Source: Bondarzewia mesenterica
Taxonomy: Eukaryota; Basidiomycota; Agaricomycetes; Russulales; Bondarzewiaceae
Reading direction: 5' to 3'
NCBI GenBank assembly: GCA_004802705.1
Contig: SGPL01000799.1
Location: forward strand, 1-11,608
DNA: 11,608 nt
A program made the position numbers and the translations under genes. How positions within the stretch are numbered: position 1 is the stretch's first letter; each line of letters starts with the position of its first letter. Below the pieces are notes generated by a model. The model was not told where the DNA came from and made no database searches. It was given only the letters and a program-made list of their open reading frames with translations. Positions 1 through 8,588 of the stretch are shown here, in pieces.

Positions 1-785
1 CATCCAGTTGATCTAATTCTGCTGAAGCTTTTGTCAAGCCCAGAATCTTCCATGTTCATCTGCGTTCATCCCCAGTGAATTCCTTCAACTTCTCTAGTCT
101 AGTTCATTGCTCCGTTCATCCCTTGACTACACCTCTTTAGCCCACCTTTGAGATTTAGTGCATACTGTCTCCTTGAGTGTAGTTAGGCAATAAAAATAGA
201 CCTACCCCAAGAACACCCAGACTGTTCTCTGAACAATGTCAATTCTGAGACAGCCTGGATGCTTGAGTTTGTTTTACTTATCAAAGTTAGTTAGTGTAAT
301 TTGAGTACACTCTCCCTGTGCCTATCACATCTTTCTAATTTCCTTGAAACAAATTTACAGTATGACACCATGCTCTCTTTACCTCCTGTACTTTCTACAT
401 TCTATTATACATGCCTATTGTCACATTGTAAATTTGTTCCAAGGAAATTAGAAAGATGCGACAGGCACAGGGAGGGCATACTCAAATCACGTTAACTGAC
501 TTCAATGGGTAAAACAAACTCAAGCGTCCAAGCTGTCTTAGAATTGATGTTGTTCAAAGAACAGTCTGGGTGTTCTTGGGGTAGGTCTATTTTTATTGCC
601 TAACTACACTCAAGGAGACAGTATGCACTAAATCTCAAAGGTGGGCTAAAGAGGTGTAGTCAAGGGATGAACGGAGCAATGAACTAGACTAGAGAAGTTG
701 AAGGAATTCACTGGGGATGAACGCAGATGAACATGGAAGATTCTGGGCTTGACAAAAGCTTCAGCAGAATTAGATCAACTGGATG
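1..785. repeat. Giant inverted repeat (hairpin) with about 373-bp arms
   Basis: Bases 1-373 are the reverse complement of 413-785 (position i pairs with 786-i), leaving a 39-bp loop at 374-412. I compared the arms by eye. Positions 1-228 match 558-785 without a difference, and positions 229-373 carry roughly 22 differences that are nearly all transitions. The repeat reaches base 1, so the left arm may continue outside the window. No transposase lies between the arms. It could be a fold-back or MITE-type element, the tip of a larger TIR element, or an inverted duplication. A transcript through it would fold into a long double-stranded RNA. A 64-codon open frame at 301-495 crosses the loop and is not treated as a gene. 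Confidence 0.95.
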
Positions 786-799
786 GGAAGAAAATGAAA

Positions 800-1060
800 G
801 GACGTAGACGTGATCATAAACTGAATCAAAAGCGTAAGACATAGATGTAGACAGTGAATTCAGCATAGATTCATGATGTAGACTGGACTAGACTGGACTT
901 CAATAATGTAGACTTCAGATAGACTGACTCGGCATAGACTCATGATGTATACTTAAATTCAGCGTAGACTTTGTAACTTCAGATATCGATTCAGCGTAGA
1001 CTCGTGACATAGACTTAGTTTCAGCGTAGACTCGTGACATAGACTTAGTTTCAGCGTATA
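800..1060. repeat. Degenerate tandem repeat array, unit about 30 bp
   Basis: Copies of a motif built on TCAGCRTAGAYTCRTGA followed by a variant of GTAGACTTAG recur from about 800 to 1060. The clearest part is an exact 30-bp unit at 991-1020 repeated at 1021-1050, with a 7-base start of a third copy at 1051. Looser copies start near 860, 928 and 959, and a short GGACTAGACT duplication lies at about 884-899. The array follows directly on the inverted repeat. The minus-strand open frame at 915-1109 is a product of the repeats: its peptide is itself periodic (a ten-residue unit repeated twice). Confidence 0.85.
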
Positions 1061-1065
1061 GATAG

Positions 1066-1862
1066 ATGCTGATGATGAAGAAGATAAGCAAGCTAAGATT
1101 CAATCTCAAAAGGTGAGATCAACCAGAATTCAACTGATTCTATGAAAACCTGAGAAGCCGTGTGCTTTCAGATACTTCACAGAAGTAGGCGCTGATTTTG
1201 CAGACTAGTTGCCTCTAGATTAGGACAGAGCTTCCTAAAGCATAGAGATGAATTTACTAGCCTGAGATCGACTTCAATAAGAGGGCAAAGCCACTTTAAA
1301 AAAAGTCAGTCAACAAGCGTTCAAAGGGGTAAGGTGCTTAAGAACTAGAACAACCTTGAGGTGAGTCAATTGGGGGAAAAGTAAACTGGAATAATAGACT
1401 AAATTGTTTGGGGATTTCTCTTCTCTTTTTANATGTACAAAAGAGGCTGTGCTAACAAACANAACACAAATATATCCACAGTAAACTCCTTAGGTTGAAC
1501 CAATAAGATCTCAGCTTTCTACATTAATAAGCAGTAAAGTGGGTCAGAATTGCAAATANAAAGATGTGGGTCCAGCAGTATCCACTTGAACTGCACGATG
1601 TGACCCACATGAATTACAAATCAAAAGGATTGTTTGCAATTAGAAAGAGGCCAGATTGGTCTTAGACTTTTGGCCCGATCGCCCTTTGAAAGGAATTTCA
1701 AATTGGATGTATAATTCATCAGATCTACATAGCCAAGCCATGCAGCTTTGTATGGTTGTGCGATTCATGGTCTTTACACACCTATAGTCCACAGGTCAAT
1801 TGGTTCTGACCTTATCAGACCTCAATCTGGATTTCTGTGCGACAATCCAAATATCTATTTTA
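1066..1862. other. Unassigned spacer with small inverted repeats and three ambiguous bases
   Basis: I see no coding frame, RNA gene or known repeat here. Ambiguous bases (N) stand at 1432, 1462 and 1559. A perfect 9-bp inverted repeat, ATGTGGGTC at 1564-1572 against GACCCACAT at 1602-1610, sits inside a second one, AATTGCAAA at 1548-1556 against TTTGCAATT at 1633-1641. Their centres differ by about 7 bases, so this is at best a decayed hairpin or short MITE remnant. Confidence 0.5.
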
Positions 1863-1879
1863 CTAATCTCTGCCAAATA

Positions 1880-2320
1880 GCATGTGGTAAAAGAAAGAAA
1901 TCAAAAGAAAATTACTGAGTAGGGGGTTTCTGTCCAACAAAGTAAGTAGCCTGGTGCGAATGAAGGTGAAGGGCAAGTGTGAGCTCAAGACAAAGTCTTG
2001 AGTTAGGAAAGAATAGAGGAAATTAAAGAAAAATAAGTCCAACATGTAAAAAAATAAAAGAAACTTGTGCGCATGTATATGACGAGTAGGAGATGTGTGC
2101 AGACAGGAGAAAGTTGAGATTCCATCAATATCTTCTTGTAAGAGGGCTGGGGGGGACATGCTGAAAGCAAAGGTAAAGAGCGAGGAAGATGAGCATGCCC
2201 ATAAAATAAACGAGTGAGTGAAAAAATAAATAAAAATTGCCAATATTGAGTTTAAGTAGAAAAAGATGAGAAAGAGTATGGGGGATGTATAAGTAAATGT
2301 CTGAACAGGATCTCTTTGCT
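1880..2320 (+). other. Purine-rich tract (strand asymmetry)
   Basis: The plus strand is visibly rich in A and G, with many GAAA, AAAG, GAGG and GGGGG runs. This leaves few TTA, CTA or TCA triplets on the plus strand, hence few stops on the minus strand. It explains the 162-codon minus-strand open frame at 2351-1863, whose predicted peptide is dominated by F, L, S and Y, as expected from T/C-rich DNA. The tract lies just downstream (in minus-strand sense) of the degenerate coding region at 3098-2323, so it could be its 3' flank. I do not call the 162-codon frame a gene, though it cannot be fully excluded. Confidence 0.55.
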
Positions 2321-2322
2321 GA

Positions 2323-3098
2323 TCAGAATGATAATCTCCATCCTGGAGCATCTATGCACACAGATGATGCCTCACAGACTCGAGTGATCAGCTCATCTGG
2401 ATGATCGATGAGATCATTAGAGAGCGCTAGGAGTCTTAGTTTTGATGAGACATACCTTCCCATCTCTTCTCATACCACTCCATCACCATTCCTTTCTCTC
2501 AAAGCCATTTGCAACATCTCCTTCTTCATCTGCTGCATAATCTCACGATGATACAAATTAAAACTGAGTTGAGCTCGAATGCTGAAGTAGAGACTCAGGA
2601 GATGTTGCTGGATGAACTGGATGAATTAGTTGTTGAGTGGTGGGTGTGAAGCATTCATCCACAAAAGTTCTAGTCCAGAGTCACATCACACTAGAAAAAT
2701 CCCATGCAGTTCATCGCGGTAGAGGAGCTCGTCAATTGGAAACACAATAAAAGATGAGGGGGTGAGAGAAACTGTGAGAGTGGAAAATGGTCAAACAATA
2801 TGAGGTGGATCAGATAGAAACCAGATGAGAACATGGAAGTTTATCACTATGACTGAGGGAAGCATGATAGAGATGTGCATAGACGCTGATTGACTAGCGT
2901 AAGCAGAGTCGACCGACCAATGAGATGGTAGTTTTGAGGTAATAGTGCCAAGTTTGATGCCCATAATAAGCGCTGAGGATGGGATGGCATACGGAGGCAG
3001 ATAATCAGTAGGTAGTAGTGGCATGGGAATCCAAGGTCCAGATATGAAAATACAGTGAAAGGAAAGTAGGAGAAGCTGATGGAGTGATGAGACATATA
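2323..3098 (-). pseudogene. Degenerate protein-coding region of unknown family
   Basis: One minus-strand frame runs from 3098 to a TGA at 2325-2323, about 258 codons, with only four in-frame stops: TGA 2790-2788, TGA 2688-2686, TAA 2628-2626 and TGA 2472-2470. About a dozen would be expected by chance at this base composition. A possible start ATG is at 3024. The peptide between stops reads like real protein, for example PIDELLYRDELHG (near 2733-2695) and an acidic, then cysteine-containing C-terminal part (NDLIDHPDELITRVCEAS, near 2415-2362). A possible intron, 2691-2617, begins GTGTGA, has CTAAT near its end and finishes CAG. At 75 bp it keeps the frame and would remove two of the four stops. 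I do not recognise the family. It could be a broken transposon ORF, or a gene with introns I cannot fully place. CpG sites survive here, so it is less mutated than the block to its right. Confidence 0.5.
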
Positions 3099-3114
3099 AT
3101 GGTCAACTCTATAG

Positions 3115-3428
3115 GTGCATCTTGTATTGCCGTGTAGTCTTTTGTCAGACTTCTTTCAGGTATCTCTATTCTTTCTGGTCTCAGCTATTAACGTGATGGG
3201 TCCATTTTATGGATTTAGTCATCTTTTATTCTGGAGCATTTTATGCTCATGCCCAGAAATTGATTATGAACTTGTTATTGAATCTTTAGTTTCTCAGAGT
3301 CTTACATTATCCTGCATTCAAGGATATTGTGTGGTTTAACACTGAATGGTGAATTACATTCAGAATAATTTTCATGCATGACATCATGACTTATTTGTTG
3401 TGCGATCTCATGAGGTTACGCTGTGCCA
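3115..3428 (+). other. Flank upstream of the transposase relic
   Basis: This stretch is intermediate in composition between the left block and the AT-rich block. A 74-codon plus-strand open frame at 3115-3339 covers most of it but does not resemble a protein I know. The N-terminal helix-turn-helix part of the transposase would be expected here, yet I cannot match it. I found no terminal inverted repeat shared with the sequence after 4202. Confidence 0.3.
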
Positions 3429-4202
3429 TTGATGATGCCCTTACAAATGGCTTTGAGCTATAAGCAAGTCTCAAAAACTGCTATGGAGTGGAATGAGCTG
3501 CTCCATGTGATCTGGCAAGCAGAGTACAGTGATATCCCTACTGATTTCTATGTCTGGCTGAATGAGTTAAGTATTAATGATAATATAAATTAATGCTTAA
3601 ATAGGTGGGCTGCTCTCAGTCAAGCATGTGTTTATCGAGCTACATTTATTTATGGTCAATAATACTCTATTCTTCTTGCATTAACCTTTAAAAGAATCAC
3701 TGCACTCAATATCTTCAAAGGCTTTATTAATAAGGAGAGGTTTATCAGGTTTCTGGAAGAAGAGCTTGTAAAAATCTTATATTTTGTACAAGGTGGCACA
3801 TGATTACTAAACCTTTGAATATTTGCAAGCTTCGCACTTGACTCCTTATTCTTAATCACATAGCATTATTGTATTAGATAACTGCATTATCTATCATGAT
3901 GAAGAGGTGCATCAGATTGTTGAAAAAGAATGCAGTGAGTGTTGTTCAATATCTCATAAATTTTATTTTATATCTGATGCCTGTGATCTTTAAAGGCTAA
4001 ACTCATTTACTTATCCTCATATTCACTCAATTTTAATCTGATTGAGCAGGCTTTTTGTATAATCAAGGCTTAGCTCTATAGGTATGAGACATAAACTATT
4101 TGGCTAAAGGATAGACTATAGTTAATTGAGTAAGCAATGGCTTCAGTATCTCATAAGAGTACAAAAGGGTAGATCATAAATTATAGTTATTCTTTCAACT
4201 GA
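3429..4202 (+). pseudogene. Tc1/mariner (IS630-like) DDE transposase relic, hypermutated
   Basis: Such enzymes cut and paste their own element at TA targets. The order of conserved blocks matches the fungal DDE_3 transposase family. A VWLNE block at 3552-3566 holds the first catalytic Asp as Asn (codon AAT, 3561-3563). GQ at 3645-3650 is followed by a stop. INKERFIRFLEEEL lies at 3726-3767. VLDNC at 3871-3885 holds the second Asp (3877-3879), followed by HDEEVHQIVE. The block LSSYSLNFNLIEQAF at 4011-4055 corresponds to the family's PPYSPDFNPIEQAF, with the catalytic Glu at 4044-4046. AWLRR has become A-stop-LYR (TAG 4071-4073). The frame closes with TGA at 4200-4202. It changes twice: about 3768-3840 (GTAAAA start, TACTAAAC at 3805, GCAAG end) and 3935-3995 (GTGAGT start, AAAG end), each about 61 bp, which suggests two fungal introns, although the phases do not close exactly. 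The N-terminal DNA-binding part is unrecognised and many stops rule out activity. Confidence 0.88.
3935..3995 (+). other. Probable spliceosomal intron in the transposase relic
   Basis: This 61-bp segment opens with the consensus donor GTGAGT and closes with TTTAAAG, and removing it joins the EEVHQIVEKEC block to AKLIYLS, as in intact relatives. The remaining phase is off by one base, so either the donor is slightly different or a small indel has occurred. Frame evidence for interruption is direct; the intron reading is inference. Confidence 0.5.
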
Positions 4203-4261
4203 ACACATTCTATAGCTCATAAACCCAAGGTATTGAAATCTAGACACAAAGTAGAGTAGTA

Positions 4262-6720
4262 ATTATAAAAACTTGTAAAATAAAGAGACTAAAATTAGTA
4301 ACTCAAGCTTATTGGTGAGCTTTAGTAAAAAAAGGTACTATAAAAGCAAGATCATTTGATTTGCCTACTTTTTGTATATGACAAGCTCATTTCTCTTTTA
4401 AATGAGCACACCAGCCCTTGCAGTATGCCTATAGCTTTATAATCTAATCATCTACTGCATCAGTGGTTTCACAAAGGTAAGCACAAGTAACATTAAAAAT
4501 AATATTTAGTGTAAACTCAAGTACTAAAAGTACAGCTTTATAATTGGTAAGATTGATCTCTTTAGCTTCAACAAAGTCACTGAGATAAGCATAAATTTCT
4601 GCTCTAATACTAAGCAGAGGTGAGGATGATATAGATAAGATGCACACTTAAATCAATATGCAAAGAGTGAGTAGTAATAGTGATAAAGAATGAGCATATT
4701 TACAAAAGAGATTGTTAAAGATAGTCACTATTAATAGCTGTGTTATATCACTAAAAGGTGTTTGATGAAGCAGAAGTTGATAAATACAGTCTAGAGCATC
4801 TATGAAATCTTATGAGTGATAAATGGCTATCATATATGCTATTAAACTCACTAGTATTAGAGGGCTCATGCTTTATAGTATTATTTGCAGTCTATAAAAT
4901 CTAGTAATAGTGGTTACTAAGAATAAGAATAATAATATACAATTGTAGTAGCTTAAACTTTAGCTTATAATTATTGAGGCAGTATCTAGGCTCACTATAT
5001 ACACTCAAATGCTGTTGATATAGCCATTTGCTCTCAAGTTGAAAAATTATAGCACCATAAAGTTAAGCTGCCTCACTAAAGGAGTCAATATTAGGAACTT
5101 AGAGTGACCAAACATGATTAGAATAAAATGAATGCACCTTGAGCTAAAAAAACATATCTTAGTGTTATAAAGGAGCTTGTCCTCTACTAGGTCACAATTA
5201 AGGTCAATTTACCTCTGCACCTAAAATAAAAGTTTTATCAATAAAAGTGTTATGTGAATCATATAAACTCAAGAATTAATTAGCTTTTAAATATAAAAGC
5301 TCTTCATAACATCAGCATTAAAATTTATAGATACAGTGTAAGTTTTTTTTGTTCTTCAAAAGAAGAGCACTAAATGTGATAGTGAACTTGTGATTATTCT
5401 TAATATTTGAAGCATCAGCTTTGCTACTACTATGTGATCAAAATAACAAGACTAATAGATACAGAAGGATATGTGACTGTACTTACTATAATTTAATTCA
5501 CCGAATCTTGAAGCTGAGACTGAATGAATATTAAGACTAAACTAATTTGTGTGATCATAAATACTAAAGAAAGCTTTAATAAATTCTGCTTGAGTGGTGT
5601 TATTGAGCATGATATACTCAAACTTAATATTTTTATACTTTTTAATCATGGCCTTTGCTCCTCATCTAATTGCAGTCTTATCTACAAGTGAAAAAACACA
5701 TGTGATATAGATTAAATGACCTACAATATTGAGTGCTATCTAAAGATATTAACTGAACATTTTATTGCTATATAGAGATCTTAAACTTATAAGCTTAGCT
5801 GTAAGCCAGAGCTATTATAATTAGAGTTACACTATTCTTCATAGCACTTGCTAGTATGTGATGGTAGTTAGTATTCTGAAGTAACATGAGGTGATATAAT
5901 GTATAGACTTGATCTTTAACAGTTGGTGCTACCACTGCAATAATAGCTAGTTCAGCTAAAGGTAGGGATGTATGATTTGGTATCACAAGAGCAAGTAAAA
6001 GTACATGTATACTTGCATTTATAGCTACTTGAATGATATTTATAATTTGGGCATGAGTAATATAAAAGTGAGGTAGATTGACACCTTCATCTTTATATTA
6101 GAGAGAATTAGTCAAAGGCAATATGAATAAAATGACAGTTATATACCAACTCCAGCAGGGCTTCTAAGATAATTTGTAAAGGGTATAAATAGTGGCAAAA
6201 TATTCTCTTTATTGCTAGATGACTAAAGGCTTGAGTTAATAGCACTTTTTGAGATATTTAACATATTAGATGCACTGTCACTATGAGCTGATGAAGATGT
6301 AATTTTAATAGTAAAAGGTGGCATTCTAAGCATGAACTATTGTTTAGATGTTAGAAACAAGATAAATTACAAGCTGAAGGAAATATATGTGAGTCTGTAC
6401 ATTATTTTTATAAATTTTGCACTAAGTCCAGATGCATCAGTATATCTTTTGTTTAGATATTGTGTAAAAGCCTAAAAAGATAGCATAAGCCTAAGAGATA
6501 AAGTAATATTGTTTTGATGACTGACTATCTACTATATAGCTTATCATTAGCAACAGTATCTCAGAATTACAATCTAGGCTTTAGAAAAAAGGACTAGTAC
6601 ATCTTGAACGGCTATTTGATGATGCTTCAGCATGAAATAAGGAGTCTATGTGAGGTGTGCAGATAAAGATTAAATAATAACATGATAGATGAAATATTGA
6701 GAGGTAGCTTAACAGGTATG
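4262..6720 (-). pseudogene. Long decayed coding region, family unknown
   Basis: Reading the minus strand downward from about 6720, protein-like stretches follow one another. One frame runs about 6720-6130 (for example FMLKHHQIAVQDVLVLFSKA, then QYLNKRYTDASGLSAKFIK and NYLRSPAGVGI). A second runs about 6110-4660 and includes a stop-free run of about 100 codons ending at 5795 (LPLAELAIIAVVAPTVKDQV). A third runs about 4650-4262 and includes a stop-free run at 4647-4444 (EIYAYLSDFVEAKEI), then AHLKEK and HIQKVGKSNDLAF. The two frame changes could be indels or introns. Stops are mainly TAA, TAG and TGA of the kind C-to-T mutation makes. In the middle (about 5790-4700) stop density is near chance, so continuity there is uncertain. 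I recognise no domain. It may be the ORF of a larger transposon or a captured gene; it could also be two relics. Confidence 0.4.
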
Positions 6721-7464
6721 ATATAGTGAAAAAAGTTATGTTATTTAGCTACAATAAATAAATTTTTGAAAATAGTAACTACAAATTCATATGCAAGGCA
6801 CTATATATTACCTTACTTGTAAGGTTTAACTTGGTAGTTGAGCTATAAGTGTTTACAGCCTAAGACCTAATAAAGTTTGAACTAATATAACTACAAATAA
6901 ATATAAGATACCTCATTTGATTTAATTACAGCTGCTAGCATAGCTAAAAGCCCTTGAACTATAGATGTAGTGTTTAATAAGAAAATAATTAAATTAATTC
7001 AAAGAAAGAGAAAAAGATAGTTGTATCTTTATTTTTAGATTATTTATACATTTAACTCTGCTCAAGATTTGACTGATATTTAGCAATGCATTTATATATT
7101 AAATTGCTAAATTTAAATACTTTTAAAGTTAACCTTAAGTATATAGATTAATTTTTTTAATAATGAATATAAAATAAATAGGTAAAATAAATTGCATAAA
7201 AAAGAGTAATAGTATTTAATATCTACATTTTTTGCTTAGAAGTCTTTGAAGGAATGTGCAGTGTATTTAATTATTTTATACTTTTTAATAAAGCAAGAAA
7301 AGTATATCAAAAAGTACTCAGAGTAGCACTGTATAGTCTCTGAGTTTTTAATAAAGCATATATATATATTTTTTTAAAAAGATCTTGTATTTACACTGAA
7401 GGCACTAATTTTAATCTTAAATTATAAAAATAAAGAGAATAAATATACTGTATAATGAATGACT
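6721..7464. other. AT-rich stretch without recognisable gene
   Basis: No frame stands out here on either strand. The only structure I see is a perfect 10-bp inverted repeat, ATTTAGCAAT at 7078-7087 against ATTGCTAAAT at 7103-7112, with a 15-base loop. T and A runs are common. Confidence 0.5.
7078..7112. repeat. Hairpin, 10-bp perfect stem
   Basis: ATTTAGCAAT (7078-7087) pairs with ATTGCTAAAT (7103-7112) across a 15-base loop. In DNA this AT-rich such a stem is not rare, and no role is shown. Confidence 0.5.
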
Positions 7465-8283
7465 TTTTGCAGCCTTATTTTTATGATACAATATTCTATG
7501 AAGTATTTTTAAGTTATTATGAGAGAATAAATTACCAAAAATAGAATATTTTTATTCACTCCATAAAATATAAGGCAATCATAATAAATTTATTGTATGC
7601 AGTAGATTGTTAGTCATTCATCATGATCATGATTGAGGCTTGAGAAATGGCACTTCCTACAGCCCTAGTTTGAGTTTAAAGAATAAGACATTGAGGATAA
7701 TAAGGTATAGCATTGGCTAATTATCACACTTATAGTCATTGACACTAATGAAGCCTATTGATCATATATTTAAAATTGACAATTAAATTATTTTTATCTT
7801 TGTTGCTTATAGCTCCTTTATAAATGCACAATTATCTCTCTGGTGGCAAGATAGGCCTCAGTTTTAGCAATCTTAGACCTATTGCAATAAGAATGAGACT
7901 AGCTTAAAAATTTTATAATTATAAACTAGTTGCTAGCAAGAAAACTTTGAAGCAAATATGTAAACACTTATAATTATTGTTAGCAAGAAGCAGTAAACTT
8001 GAACTTGTGCATTTGAGTGAGCATCATTAGTCAGCAACTCATAATGCCATTGAGCAAGAAGGGCATCACATATAAAGTATACTACAAGTCATGTTGATGT
8101 GAAGCAGTGAAGTATCAGGCTCTTAACTTCAAAATAGTTAATTACTTTATGAGTCCTTTTTTTACAACTAGCTCTGATCTATTGAGGGGGTTTATTTTTA
8201 TTTCAAATGAATATTAAAAAATGAATAACATCTCAATACAAGAGCACGTAAAATATTATATCATAAAAATAAGGCTGTAAAAA
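7465..8283. repeat. Pair of 32-bp inverted repeats about 0.76 kb apart
   Basis: Bases 7465-7496 are the reverse complement of 8252-8283 with 30 of 32 positions matching. Both differences are transitions. The shared core is AAGGCTG next to TATCATAAAAATA. Weaker similarity continues outward (ATTCA then TAT) for about 13 more bases. The enclosed 755 bp has no clear ORF; plus-strand peptide fragments such as ARSSKLELVHLSEHH near 7982-8026 are suggestive only. The pair could be the terminal repeats of a small non-autonomous DNA element, or two separate copies of one repeat in opposite orientation. I see no clean target-site duplication. Confidence 0.55.
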
Positions 8284-8434
8284 TGTATTCAGTATCAAAA
8301 ATGCTCATAATAAGATAGTTTAAAAGAAAGTTAGTCTCTTGACTATTATAGATAAAAATTATATTTATTGTAGGTTTTACCTAGTATAAAATATGAGTTG
8401 AGAGCTCTTTTTTAAAGCTTAAAACCCAGTAAAA

Positions 8435-8456
8435 ATCTACTCTAATGAGAGTAGAT
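8435..8456. repeat. Hairpin, 9-bp perfect stem with AATG loop
   Basis: ATCTACTCT (8435-8443) pairs with AGAGTAGAT (8448-8456) around a four-base loop. It is followed by AT-rich sequence, but there is no gene beside it for which it could act as a terminator. Confidence 0.6.
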
Positions 8457-8486
8457 GATATATAAGTTTATTTAATATTTTTTAAT

Positions 8487-8588
8487 TGCTTCTATATTAT
8501 TTATTTTTATAAAATAATTTTAAAAGATAATAGATTTTTATCTATTTATTTTAAAGGAGATTTGTTTATATATAAGCAGATAGAAGCA
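8487..8588. repeat. Decayed palindromic fold-back, about 102 bp
   Basis: Two perfect inverted repeats share the same centre (8537.5): TGCTTCTAT 8487-8495 with ATAGAAGCA 8580-8588, and AATAGAT 8529-8535 with ATCTATT 8540-8546. The positions between them pair only in part. The shared centre argues for one original palindrome that has since mutated, as in a MITE or fold-back element. Confidence 0.45.

Noticed and set aside
301..495. 64-codon plus-strand open frame across the hairpin loop
   Set aside because: It begins at TTG, lies in the inverted repeat, reads from one arm into the other, and has no protein-like character.
731..841. Basic 37-codon plus-strand frame ending the right arm (KKMKGRRRDHKLNQKRKT)
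   Set aside because: Resembles a nuclear-localisation-like C-terminus, but it has no start or upstream exon and its last part overlaps the degenerate tandem array; probably chance.
915..1109. 64-codon minus-strand open frame
   Set aside because: Its repeated peptide unit simply mirrors the 30-bp tandem repeat.
1655..1700. tRNA-like look of the GGCC-containing segment
   Set aside because: No acceptor stem, anticodon arm or T-loop consensus can be arranged.
2847..3095. 82-codon minus-strand open frame
   Set aside because: It overlaps the longer degenerate frame 3098-2323 in another phase and ends without continuation; treated as a shadow, although the choice between frames is not certain in this part.
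3656..3859. 67-codon minus-strand open frame
   Set aside because: It is antisense to the clearly recognisable transposase blocks on the plus strand.
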